Shown here one piece after another: positions 1 to 9,620 of a stretch of 64,000 bases of DNA (within the stretch, counting starts at the first letter, position 1; every line of letters begins with the position of its first letter). This DNA is from Desmodus rotundus. Its lineage: Eukaryota; Chordata; Mammalia; Chiroptera; Phyllostomidae. The notes beneath the pieces were generated by a model. The model saw only the letters and a program-made list of their open reading frames with translations, did not search any database and had not been told where the DNA came from. Where the stretch lies: assembly GCF_022682495.2 (NCBI RefSeq), contig NC_071391.1, positions 112,389,195 through 112,453,194 of the forward strand, given 5' to 3'. Both the position numbers and the translations under genes were made by a program.

Positions 1-146
1 CCTAAAATGAGGGGGAGGAGGTGGGAAGGTCTAAAAGTAGAGGTCAGGTTTGAGGGTGTGGGGAATATATTCCTTTCCAGGGTGGCTCTTCACTTAGTCC
101 CACGATGAGCTGCATTCCAAATTTAGGCCATCAACTCTGACCTGAC

Positions 147-214
147 CTAATCCTTGAACTTGCAGACATAGGGTAACTTCTGTTTACAGTTATAATCTTT
201 CCATCTTAGATATC
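147..214 (-). CDS. REG3A: REG3 exon 6: C-terminal exon with stop
   Basis: 68 coding nt after the acceptor TCTCCAG ending 215. It encodes residues 154-175 ([10 protein letters not shown], then LPYVCKFKD) with Cys163 and Cys171, and stops with TAG at 149-147. Too short for a simple ORF search. No AATAAA on the minus strand is visible between 146 and 1, so the 3' end of the transcript probably lies beyond the window. Confidence 0.93.
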
Positions 215-2343
215 CTGGAGAGAGGGAAAAGATAAAGAGAATGGGGCTGATAGAGCTCGTGAGGCAAAGGAGAGGCATCCTAGACTCTGGCCTACGATTC
301 GAAGCCCCTCTGTCACCTTCACCAGGGACTCACTGTAGGGAAAGGAGACTCCAAGAAAAGAGCGATGAGAGGTGGTGAGAGAAGAAAGACCAACATTGCA
401 TCTCCTAGTTTAGGAGGATTCCTTGAAGGGTAGGCCCAGAAGTGGGGGACTAGGGGATGGAAACACTGGCCAGAATGCAGCCCCCCCTGTTTCTTACCTG
501 AGCTTTGTGACAGGCTCCCACAGTAGCTGGGGTCTGTGATGCTGGCAGGGTCTCTCTCCCAGGCAAAGTAATTCATCACATCAGTACTGCTCCACTCCCA
601 TCCACCTGCATTGGGCTCATAGCCCTAGAGCGTAGAGAATGGAGCCAGGTAAGGTGGAATGACTATTAGTTTTTGCATAATCCTCTCTGGTGGATATTGA
701 TCCTTTCCTCAGAATTTTGGAATTTGGTCTGCTATTCCAAATGTTGTCACTAAGCTGTCCTCCGGGAAACTCTAACAACTTGCTCCTGTTGGCCAATTCA
801 AAAGTCAATAATTACAAAGACCAATGAATCCACTCAGAATGACACATCAGTGGTGCATTTATCATTACCCTCTGAACCTCAAAGACAGTGTTTGTTCTAT
901 AAGGAAAAATGCACTTTATCTTCATTTAGGATTCCTCAGCACAGCATGTGCAGACTGATTGAAGCTCTGAAAGATGAATTAAAAGGTGTTATGCCTGAAT
1001 TGTATAAATCTTGACAAGAGGCATACTAATTTCAACTGGAGACTGTTGACCTTCACAGAACTCAGTTCATCACCTGGCCTCAATGTCCCCCCTTCCCTCC
1101 AATATCCATCCAGATCTCTAAGCACTGGGGTTCTTTAAGGTATTTCCTGGGCAGGCACAGGGTACAGGTAGTGGCCCTGATTGGCCATAGCAGCTTCAGA
1201 GATGACAGAGTGGAGATATTATTATACCTGTGTGGGATCATGGAGCCCAATCCAGACGTATGGGGAGTATTTCAAATTGTTCTTGACCAGAGAGGCCAGG
1301 AAGGATGCCTCAGCTCCACTGAGCACAGACACAAGGAATCCTGAGTGTCGTTTCTGGCAGGCAATCTGTGGGGGTGGGGGGAGACTGAGCAGGAGGTTGA
1401 GAGGTCACTGCAGGTAAGACAGGGCTGAGGTGATAAGAAGAGATGTTTGTGCAAAAGATGATGATCCCTATTTTCACCCTCAAAGCATTCTGGAGAATGT
1501 AGACCACCCTCCTCCCTGCTGTCTCTAATGTACTTTCCCTTATCAGCTCTAACCACAAATGTACCTACTCACATCTGCATCAATCCAGGATTTTGGATTC
1601 ATAAACAAGGCATAACAGTGGGAACGATAGACATAGGAGCCTTGGGGACAGCTTCTCCATGGAGAGTCAAGTTCCTTCTTGGAATCTTCACCTGCAGTGG
1701 AAGGGAATAAAGGAGAGGGATGGAGTAAAATGAAGAGTGTAAATCGGTGTTGGAAACTGACCTTGGGGAATATTTGTGAGGCCAGTTTTTGGGGAAGTAG
1801 CACCACATTCTTGACTACCTATCATTGCCAACGTTTTAAGGATTTTTTTTTTTTATCTTGAGCCAGCCACAGTAAATAAAGGACCATCTCTTTTTGTTCT
1901 ACCCTTCCCCTTTATTTAAAAGTCCAACACTTCTGCTACTCTGAACTGACTGTTCTCACACTGGGTCTGTAATTATTCTTCCCCTTAAGTCACTCCTAAC
2001 ACTTCATGCTTTCTCTCTTCACCCTGCCAATACCAATTACAGCCCACTGACAAAATGGAATTCTCTCATTCCATTGGTAATGGACCACTGTGGTACCTCC
2101 CACCATGAGCTATGCTGGAGGAAGGAGTGATGATGGAGGAATTGCAGGCAGTTTCATTGTGTCAGGCTGCACCTCACCACTGCCACATGCGTCACACAGG
2201 AGGCTTCCTCCTCATCTTGGCCCTGAGCATTCACAGTGACCCAGTGCTGGAGGCAGAGAACTCTCACCTTGCACCTGAGACAGGAGCATCAGGCAGGAGA
2301 GCAGCAGCCAGGACACGCTGGGGAGGGCCACGGGAGGCAGCAT
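147..2343 (-). CDS. REG3A: REG3-family secreted C-type lectin (REG3A/REG3G-like), complete, 5 coding exons
   Basis: Joined exons 2343-2268, 1691-1573, 1365-1228, 624-498 and 214-147 give 528 nt: 175 residues plus a TAG stop, the usual REG3 length. Every intron is GT-AG and every junction keeps frame. Residues 1-26 are a signal peptide ([15 protein letters not shown] start, cleavage after VQG). Residues 27-38 are a short charged propeptide. Residues 40-171 form the C-type lectin fold with cysteines 40, 51, 68, 146, 163 and 171, which pair 40-51, 68-171 and 146-163 in the family. An EPN tripeptide sits at 114-116, the loop needed for peptidoglycan binding in human REG3A, and Lys93 is kept. Family role: secreted by gut epithelium and pancreas, kills Gram-positive bacteria after trypsin removes the propeptide. 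The KFKD end resembles human REG3G and the EPN resembles REG3A, so the symbol is a best guess between the two. No break seen. Confidence 0.95.
498..624 (-). CDS. REG3A: REG3 exon 5: EPN loop and WEWSS strand
   Basis: 127 nt. Acceptor GCTCTAG ends at 625 and donor GTAAGAA starts at 497. It encodes residues 112-153 plus one base: GYEPN carrying Glu114-Pro115-Asn116, then [16 protein letters not shown] and Cys146. The EPN motif and the WEW signature identify REG3 rather than REG1. Confidence 0.95.
1228..1365 (-). CDS. REG3A: REG3 exon 4: lectin core
   Basis: 138 nt, phase 0 at both ends, as in other REG genes. Acceptor CCCACAG ends at 1366 and donor GTATAAT starts at 1227. It encodes residues 66-111, including Cys68 (ACQKR), the [12 protein letters not shown] helix, Lys93 and the [10 protein letters not shown] strand typical of REG C-type lectins. 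Confidence 0.95.
1573..1691 (-). CDS. REG3A: REG3 exon 3: propeptide and first disulfide loop
   Basis: 119 nt, the usual size for this exon in REG genes. Acceptor CTGCAG ends at 1692 and donor GTGAGT starts at 1572. It encodes residues 26-65: propeptide [12 protein letters not shown], then Cys40 and Cys51 and the conserved HCYALF and PKSW blocks. The arginine of the pro-segment is at 38, not 37 as in human REG3A; Trp occupies 37. Confidence 0.95.
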
Positions 2344-2348
2344 CGTGT
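2268..2348 (-). CDS. REG3A: REG3 exon 2: start codon and signal peptide
   Basis: Coding part 2343-2268 (76 nt) begins at the ATG read from 2343 and encodes residues 1-25 plus the first base of codon 26. The hydrophobic core is [12 protein letters not shown]. The donor (GTGAGAG) starts at 2267. The acceptor is placed at TCCCAG ending 2349, leaving five 5' UTR bases before the ATG; an alternative AG lies six bases further upstream. The start is fixed by match to the conserved MLPP...LPSVSW opening of REG3 proteins. Confidence 0.93.
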
Positions 2349-2674
2349 CTGGGACTTGAAGAAGCAATCAGAGATCATGAAAGAAGTGTGGTCAGAGAGA
2401 GGACATGCAGAGAGCCCTCTGTTCTCCCTCTGGTCTTTCCCTTTGGATAGTCCCCTGGGAATAAATTGATCTTGGTGACTCTATCACCTTCTATGATTCT
2501 GAAAATAATTGGAAAATCTGTGGTTTCTACTACCCTTGAGACCTCCCAGGATGGCCTCAGCTGAGTCTCAGAGCTCCTATGTTCTCTGAAGACTAGCATC
2601 CTCCTATGGCCTCCCCTCAAATGTGTGCAGTAAGCCCCTGCTATGGCTCTCATCTTCTCTCAGCTCCCACTCAC

Positions 2675-2700
2675 CTGTTTTGCAGGTCTCTTCAATGGTT
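2675..2700 (-). other. REG3A: REG3 non-coding exon 1 (predicted)
   Basis: About 26 nt between the expected start site, 25-30 bp downstream of the TATA box, and a good donor (AACAG then GTGAGTGGG, GT at 2674-2673). A short untranslated first exon is the rule in REG genes. The exact start is inferred, not seen. Confidence 0.7.
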
Positions 2701-2722
2701 GGTGAAGATAGAAAAGACTGGG

Positions 2723-2730
2723 CTTTTATA
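2723..2730 (-). promoter_or_regulatory. TATA box of REG3
   Basis: Minus strand reads TATAAAAG, a strong TATA box, about 27 bp before the predicted first exon. Focused TATA promoters are typical of tissue-specific secreted genes of this family. Confidence 0.8.
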
Positions 2731-2968
2731 AGTGGACTTGAGGGTGGATCCCTGAAATGAATAACAAGCATGTGAAGCCAGGACAAGGATAGTGGGAAAG
2801 GGCTTGGCATTTGCTCAAGGAGATTCGTGTCACGGGTAGTGGACTCTTCCTGGCAATGGCTGGGAACTGCCACAGCTGCTGTTTCTTTCCCCTCAGCAAG
2901 CCAGCACTTTGCCCGGGAGCAGGGGAAGTGGACTTTAGATAATGCCTGGATTTCTTGTTCTGAAAAGC

Positions 2969-2977
2969 TTCCTGGAA
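2969..2977. promoter_or_regulatory. Candidate STAT3 site upstream of REG3
   Basis: TTCCTGGAA matches the palindromic STAT consensus TTCNNNGAA about 270 bp upstream of the predicted start. A CTGGGAA element, of the type 2 IL-6 response kind, lies at 2860-2866. REG3 genes are induced through STAT3 by IL-22 and IL-6. Occupancy cannot be seen from sequence. Confidence 0.45.
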
Positions 2978-3399
2978 TGAAAGTAGCCCTGTGGTACAAA
3001 TTCTGTTGTTACATAGTTAAGAAAATGTGGCATTGGGTAGATAAGGAAAACGTCAATAGTGTGTTTTTGAGCAATGTGCCAAGATCCCTCCTATAGGCAT
3101 ATGCATACATGTTTTATCTTTTAGTATATATATATTTGTATATATTTGTCTTTATACCTTTTAAGATTAAACAAAAACAGATTACTAAGTAAAAATTGGA
3201 TGGGCATAGGACTTGGATTTATTGGTGAGAACCATGTATCACTTGAGGGAAAAGAAACGACCGAAGCACGGGAAGGAGCAGTGGTTTGGCATTGCTGTTG
3301 CAGAAGCTATGTTACAGTGGGAAAGCCGGGATGGAAAGAAGAGCAGATGAATAACTTGCCACCTCCAGCCACGTCTATGTCAGGAGGCTGAGAAGCAGT

Positions 3400-4085
3400 T
3401 TTCCAGTTCAGTCCAGGTTTGAGATGGCAGTCTGATGCCTCGAAGTGGCATTCGCAGATTGTGATCTGTAGTCCCATGGGGGTGTTCAAGACACTTCCAT
3501 GGAGACTGTGCAGTTGTAACTTTTGTCATTATACTGAAGGGTTGTTTGTCTTTTTACAGCGGGCAAAAGCAAAGACGGGCAAAATTTCTGATGCACCAGC
3601 ATTAATTAAGGTGGTAGTATCAACCTGTTTTCTTCATATCCATACACTTTCAAGAAATGACATTTTTTACTGAAGGATGTCCTTGATGAACTTGATGAAA
3701 CAGTAAAAATAATTATAGTAAATCTCAAACTTGTATACATTTCTATTGATATTCTGTATGATGAAATGGGAAGTCTGCATAATAAAATATAATGGTTGTC
3801 TTGTGAAAATGCATTTGTGATAGTTTTAATGACAGATTTCATGGAACATAATTCTTACTTGAAAAATGGACTGATAGAAAAACTTGTTATTCTTATATGG
3901 GCATTTTTGACAGTTTTTCAAAAATGATCAAAACAAGTTAGTAAATAAGTATTTTTAAAAGTACAGTTTTAATATCTAGTATTATAAATATCAATGATTC
4001 ATATGAATAAAAATTCTTTGGAGTCTTCAGTAATTTTTAAGAGTGTAAAAGTGTTTTGAGATCAAAACACTTTGAGAACCTCTGA
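3400..4085 (+). pseudogene. Decayed hAT-Charlie transposase (ZBED5/FAM200-like) fossil
   Basis: From about 3673 one frame reads KDVLDELDETVK, then ILYDEMGSLHNK, a stop, WLSCENAF, DFMEHNSYLKNGLIEKL and a terminal stop. This matches, block by block, the hAT transposase core shared by ZBED5, FAM200 and GTF2IRD2-type domesticated Charlie elements. The segment ends at TTTGAGAACCTCTGA (4071-4085), which resembles the hAT terminal TTTGAGAACCACTG. Stops and a small deletion after LHNK show it is not functional. The 5' boundary is uncertain. Confidence 0.7.
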
Positions 4086-4399
4086 TTAACTTTAGGTTAC
4101 CAAGTTCCAGAAATAGAGGATGGGAATAGTTTATGTTACAGCACAGCAATACAATCAGCAAAGTCCAGAAGGTGGGAAAATACAGAACAAATGACTTCAT
4201 TTCCTCAGCAAATAAATGTAAAATAACAAAGCAATATTACAAATGTTCTTAACATTTGAAAGGTGTATCAATCAAATATAATGTATGCACCATGATCCTG
4301 ATTTGAATAAAGCAAATGGAAAGAAAAAACTAAGTAGAGACAATTTACTAAAAGTGAACACTTGAAAATGTTAAGGGATATAGGGAACCTATCTGCATG

Positions 4400-4930
4400 G
4401 CAGCGGCGAATGTAGCCTAGCCCCCAACTCAGCAAATCCAGTGGGGAGTGAGTCGGCACACAGGACCCATGACCACGGATAGGTTTTCACATGGGGAATC
4501 AGGCCTGCATTGTACCTAGGCTTCTATGAAGCTTGCTTTTGCTAAAACTCCCTCACTCTGAATTGAGGCAGCAAATGTTTATTGCATATCTTTAACGTAA
4601 CTTCCTAAAATCTATGCTAAACCTCCCAAGTATGGAGTATAACCAGTTCAACCACTTTTCCCCTTGATCTGCAACATCCTTCTCTTTGAAATAATTAGTA
4701 ACATTCTTTCCTTTGTTATCTGTAAAATGTAATCACCTACAGAGAAAATGGGCATAGTAAATGAGGACCACCTCAGTGTAATGTACCCAGAAAAGCAATA
4801 AAAGCCTGTCCAGGCTGGGGTCAGGGCCCTCTCTCTCAATTAGAGAACAGCCATGCCGTCCTTTTTTCTCCACAGGACTTCTGTAGTCCCTGTGAATTTG
4901 TTCATGAATTTATTCATTTCAGCCACAACA
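4400..4930 (+). mobile_element. Candidate solo retroviral LTR
   Basis: A GCAATAAAAGCCTG polyadenylation block (AATAAA at 4797-4802) is followed by a CT-rich U5-like stretch with GGTCAGGGCCCTCTCTCTC, the layout of many endogenous retrovirus LTRs. Boundaries and target duplication were not resolved and no adjoining internal genes are recognised. 4,090-4,400 and 4,930-5,160 show nothing else identifiable. Confidence 0.4.
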
Positions 4931-5167
4931 TATGGACCGGAGTCCACATCAAAGGGATTATATTATTTTAAGTGTTAAGTGATTATGGTATGGTAGTTAC
5001 TTAAAATGTTCTTATAATTTAGAAATACATAATAAAGTACTTACAGATAAATTACATTATTCAAGATTTATCTCAAAATAATCCAATGTTGGCAGGGAAA
5101 AGAAAGTGATGTAGGGAACATTTTAGATCTTGCTTCCTGGTAGTTGTTGTCAGTTTTGGCTCAAATA

Positions 5168-5543
5168 AATTCTTTTTTTTAAGGATATTTCATTGATTAT
5201 GCTATTATTGTTGTCCCAGTTTTTTTTTCTCCACTTTATCCCCTCCCCCTGCACTGCCCCAACCCTCCAGCATCTTGCCCCCCTTAGTTCATGTCCATAG
5301 GTCGTACGTATAAGTTCTTTGGCTTCTCTATTTCCTATACTATCCTTAACCTCTCTCTGTCTATATTATGCCTACCAATTATGCTTCTTATTCCTATACC
5401 TTCCCCCCGATTCTCCCTCTCCCCAACCCCACTGATAACCGTCCATGTGATCTTCATTTCTGTGACAACAAACTCAGAACTGTCAACAATTGAACCTAAA
5501 AAAACAAAAATAAACTAAGCAAAAAATTACAACAGGAACAGAA
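5168..5543 (-). mobile_element. L1 3' end, bat type, with 5' inversion
   Basis: 5168-5466 is the reverse complement of a bat-type L1 3' UTR (poly-T at 5172, then the TTAGTTCATGTCCATAGGTC block). 5467-5543 is plus-oriented L1 sequence (AAACTAAGCAAAAAATTACA, AGGAACAGAATCA) that in an intact L1 lies immediately before the part ending at 5466. TCAAATA flanks both ends (5161-5167 and 5544-5550), a likely target duplication. Confidence 0.75.
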
Positions 5544-5984
5544 TCAAATACACCCTTATAAAAATTTAAAAACCAAAGTGATGTAGCTGAAATGAGACCA
5601 TTGGAAGTTGATTGTTTTTGCTAGTGATAGATACATAGAGGTTTATTTCTACAACCTTTGGGTTTGTGTGAATATTTGTTATAAAATATTGAGGAAAGAG
5701 TTTTGGACAAAAGAAAAATGAGAAGCAACAATTGAGAAAGAAATCTTAAAGCCAATCTGACTGAAGAACATTGGTATGAAATTTCTGAAGAAAAATACTA
5801 AGCAAATGAAACTCACCAATATAATAAATAAAGAGATAAAAGAGTGGATCTTGGAAATGTAAGAATAGTTTACAATGAGAAACCATTAATGTAATCATTG
5901 AGAAATTAAAGGAGAACAATACTTTATTATCTTAAAAGGGAAAAATAATTTTGTGAATTTCTACACCCATTAGTGAGTGACAAA

Positions 5985-6125
5985 AAATAATAATAAGAAG
6001 AAGAAAGTGAAGAAGAAGAGGAAGGAGAAGAAGAGGAAGGAGAAGAAGGAGAAGAAGAAGGAGGAGGAGGAGGAGGAGGAGGAGGAGTGGGGGAGGGGAG
6101 GGGAGAGGGAGAGGGGGAGAAGACG
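5985..6125 (+). repeat. Polypurine AAG/GAG microsatellite
   Basis: About 120 bases almost free of pyrimidines: (AATAAT), then (AAG), (GAGGAAG) and (GAG)n runs ending in GGGGAGGGGAG. The leucine-rich minus-strand frame across it is a translation of CTC/CTT repeats, not a gene. Confidence 0.9.
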
Positions 6126-6150
6126 GCATTTCCTTAAAAATCAGAGAGAG

Positions 6151-6366
6151 TCCTAGCCAGGTAGCTCAGTTGGTTGGAGTGTCATCCTGTACACCAAAAG
6201 TTAGCCAATTCGATTCCAGGTCAGGGCACATTCCTAGGTTGCATGTTTGATCCCTGTTTGGAGTGTGTACAGGAGGCTACTGATCAATGCTTTCTCTCAC
6301 ATCCATCTCTCTCAATCTCTCTCTTTTAAATCAATAAACGTATCCTTGGGTGAGAATTAAAAAATA
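6151..6366 (+). mobile_element. Ves-type tRNA-derived SINE (CTTGGGTGAG-tail variant)
   Basis: Head TCCTAGCCAGGTAGCTCAGT, a tRNA box B-like CAATTCGATTCC, the GGTCAGGGCACAT block, CT-rich segment and the 3' end ATCCTTGGGTGAGAATTAAAAA. Flanking AAAATCAG (about 6136 and 6366) looks like the target duplication. Confidence 0.85.
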
Positions 6367-7251
6367 AAATCAGTGCTATAAAAGAGTCCCACCCTCACTG
6401 AATTATTCAACTGTATATGCTATGCTGTAGAAATTATACTTAGAAAAAAATACCAGAAAACTTAAACATGGTAGGAGAATAAATGCAATTATCATTATGT
6501 GCAAATCATGTTTTCTTCACATAGAACTCAAAAGAATCTCCAAATAAATTCTTAAAATCAGTGGGAGTATTTGTAAGCAAAAATATGGTATCAACATATA
6601 AATTCCAATTGAATTTTATATCCCAGTGATAGAATTACAAAAGTATTTTTAAGAAAGATACTATTTTTACTGGGAAGAAAGATATAAAGTACCTAGGAAT
6701 ATATATGATAAAAAATAGTGAAACTCTCACAAAAAATGTTAAATTATAAAGACCTAAATATATGGCAAAATCTAACATGTTTGTGAAGGGATTCAATACT
6801 CTAAAGGTGTTCATTTTCATAATGTTGATCAATGGAAGTTCAAGTAGAATACAAATGGGGTTTTCTTAATAATTTCATAAACTAATTTAAATATCAGAGG
6901 TAAAAACAAAGGACCAAGAATAATCAACAGATTTGGGAGAAAAGCAATAAAGTAAAGAATTTTGTTTGACCATACACAAGAGTTTTTCCTACAAAGTAAT
7001 ACAAACGTGAAGACAGCAAATTTGACCAGTGTAATACAAGAGAGAGCCCAGAAACATAATTATGATACATGGAAACTGGAAATAGGGAAGGTCATTGCTG
7101 ATCAATAGGAAGGATAGGCTAAACGATTTGAATTTATTGGTTACCTATATGAACAGAAAATAAATTGAATCCTAACCCTCAAAACATAAAAACAACCCCT
7201 CAATAAATCCAGAAGAATTGATGACTTAAATGTGGAAACAAAAACTTTGTG

Positions 7252-7453
7252 TTTTTTTTTAAAGATTTTATTTATTTATTTTTAGAGAGGGAAGGGAGGA
7301 AGAAAGAGAGTGAGAGAAATATCAGTGTATGGTTGCCTCTCGTGCACCCACTACTGGTCTGCAACCCAGGCATGTGCCCTGACTGGGAACTGAATCAGCG
7401 GCCCTTTGGTTCATAGGCCGACATTCAATCCACTGAGCTGCACCAGCCAGGGC
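7252..7453 (-). mobile_element. Ves SINE, minus orientation
   Basis: Poly-T and AAAGATTTTATTTATTTATT at the left, GA-rich stretch, then GCATGTGCCCTGACTGGGAA and GCTGCACCAGCCAGGGC at the right: the reverse complement of a full Ves SINE. AAAACTTT on both sides is a likely target duplication. Confidence 0.9.
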
Positions 7454-8520
7454 AAAAAAAAAAACATTAAAACTTTAGAAAAGAATACTAAAAAATATGT
7501 TTTTGACTTTGGTTTAGGAATATATTTCTTTACTTAAACTATAAAATAGTGTTAAATGTGACCACATTAAAATTAAAATTAAAAAAATAAAAATGTGTAA
7601 GGCACAAATGAAAGAACATGATTTAGATACATATGGTTGATAAAGAAGTAATAACTAGAATAGGTTAGTAATAAAAATCAACAAGAAAAAGAATAATGCA
7701 TTTATGAGAAAAGAGTGAAGAAACCTTAGTATTCATTTCACTAAAGAAGTACAGTGATCAATAGATATTTGACAACATGTCAACCTCATGAGCAAGCAAT
7801 GAAATTAAAGTTAAAATCAAAATGCAATATAATACACCTGCCCGGTTAACAAAAAGAAGATTTGACTTACCAAACTTTTGGTGAGAAAGTGGAGCAATAA
7901 ATCTTCCATATTTATGCTGGAGAAAGTATAAATTGATACAACCTCTTGGGAAAACTGGCATTGTCTTACACCCTAAGATTTATAGATTTCATATATACTC
8001 CAAGTTTTATATACAGGAATGTTCATAGCATCATTATTTATAATGGCAAAGAGCTAAAAATAAATAAGATACCCATTAACAGGAAACTGAACAATTTTTT
8101 GTGGTTTGAATAAGTGATAGAATATATTAGAGTAGTGAAATTGAGTGAATCACAGTTGCAGGCATCAGTATGGTTTAACCTGTTGATAGAAAAAAACCAA
8201 AATATAGAAAATTTTGTACTGTCTAGTTTTTGTTTTAAAAAAATAAAAAATATAAGTCAATATCATTTAGGGATATGTATATACATAATAAATGAAATTT
8301 AAAATAGGAGAATGATAAATTCAAAATTCCAAATTGTTACCTCTGAATGAGGGGAAGAGAAAGTTATTGAAATGTAGATACAAGATGAGTTAAATATATT
8401 AGCAGTTATATATACTTTTAAGTAGAGTGATATGTACTTGAACTTTTTAAAAATATTCTTTTGATCATATACATGTTACACATATTTACTAAATATAAAA
8501 TATAATAAAAGTTAAAGAAC

Positions 8521-9375
8521 AATTACTTAATTTCAGTTTATTTAAGTAAATAGGAAGACTAGAAATAATTTTTAAAAACGGTCTGTAAATTATTGGAGTT
8601 AGCCCATAGAAATTAACCTAAAATAAATTTGAACTTCAATTAAAGATTTCATCAAGATATTGGTCTGGCTGTCGTTATCTGAAGGGTTGACTGGGGTTAG
8701 AATATCCACTTCCAAGGTGAGTCACTAACATGCTAAATTTGTGCTGTATATTGGCAAAAGGCATCAGTTCCTCACCACTTGAATGTTTTTGTAGGGCTCC
8801 TAGAGTATCCTTAAAACATGGTGTTTGTCTTCCTGCAGCTTGAGTGACTCAAAAGAGAGCAAGGCAAAAGCTGCAGAGGTCATTTACAACAGAGCTTCGG
8901 ATGTTGCACATGGCCATTTCTGGAATATCATTCTGGTTACATGGGTCAGCCTCGTCTGATAGGGTATGGAATTACACAACCATAAGAGTGTAAATGGCAA
9001 GGAGCAGGGATCATTGGGTGCTCTCTTTATAGCTCGCTACCAGAGTTGGAACCTAGTGCTTTATCAGTCATGGGTCAGAAGTTCTGTGTAAGCATTTTGG
9101 TCCTTTTTTTTCCTTTGGTCAACCCTGAGAGATCCTTTTGAATCCATGTGATTTATACTACTTGTACATGGGAGGAGGAACTTCACCCAATTCCATCCAG
9201 TAGCCCTCAAACTTCAAATAAACTTGAATGTGGGTGAGAGTAAGAGACAAAGTGTTTATCTCCTACTTTCTAACTAATCTGATTCCCAGAGCCCTACCTA
9301 TTCAAAATGTTCAGTTATGAACTGAATTATTATCACTCTCCTGTCCAAAACCTTTCAGTCATTCCTTCATTACCT
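8521..9375. other. Intergenic, no gene seen
   Basis: AT-rich at the left, unique-looking sequence after 8,650. No exon-like frame, repeat family or RNA gene recognised. Confidence 0.5.
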
Positions 9376-9620
9376 ACTCTCATGATTACCTATTGCTGCA
9401 CAATAAACTACTTCAAAGTTAGGGGGTTAAAATACCTCTTATTATTTCTCCGGATTCTGTGATTTTACTTATTTGCCTTTTTCTTGGGGCTTCTCAAGCA
9501 GATAGTGGCTGGAGCTTTAGCCAGAAGAAGGATCAAATGATCTGAACCTCAAAGATGATGACACACGAGAGTGGTAATTGATGCTAACTGTTGGCGGAGG
9601 GCTCAGTTGGGGCTGTTAAA
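9376..9620 (+). repeat. Ancient interspersed repeat, class uncertain
   Basis: TTGCTGCACAATAAACTACT...GGGGTTAAAAT followed by CTGTGATTTT and an AGATAGTGGCTGGAGC block resembles the common mammalian repeat opening TTGCTGCATAACAAATTACC. The family could not be named from memory with certainty. Confidence 0.45.

Larger units (their letters stand above)
5700..8520 (+). mobile_element. Old L1 remnant (ORF2 end and 3' region), interrupted by SINEs
   Basis: 6660-6840 resembles the ORF2 stretch around AAAGTACCTAGGAATA and the downstream small-repeat region of L1; 7,900-8,100 has the L1 3' UTR pattern (ATGTTCATAGCATCATTATT, AATGGCAAAGAGC). No open frame survives. SINEs interrupt it near 6,150 and 7,250. 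AT-rich throughout; ends and subfamily not resolved. Confidence 0.6.

Noticed and set aside
1272..1556. Minus-strand frames overlapping REG3 exons 3 and 4
   Set aside because: Read-throughs of introns or the wrong frame of true exons.
2112..2469. Plus-strand frames of 112 and 77 codons opposite REG3 exon 2
   Set aside because: Shadows of the signal-peptide exon on the other strand.
5932..6129. Leucine-rich minus-strand frame
   Set aside because: Translation of a CTC/CTT repeat; no conserved residues.
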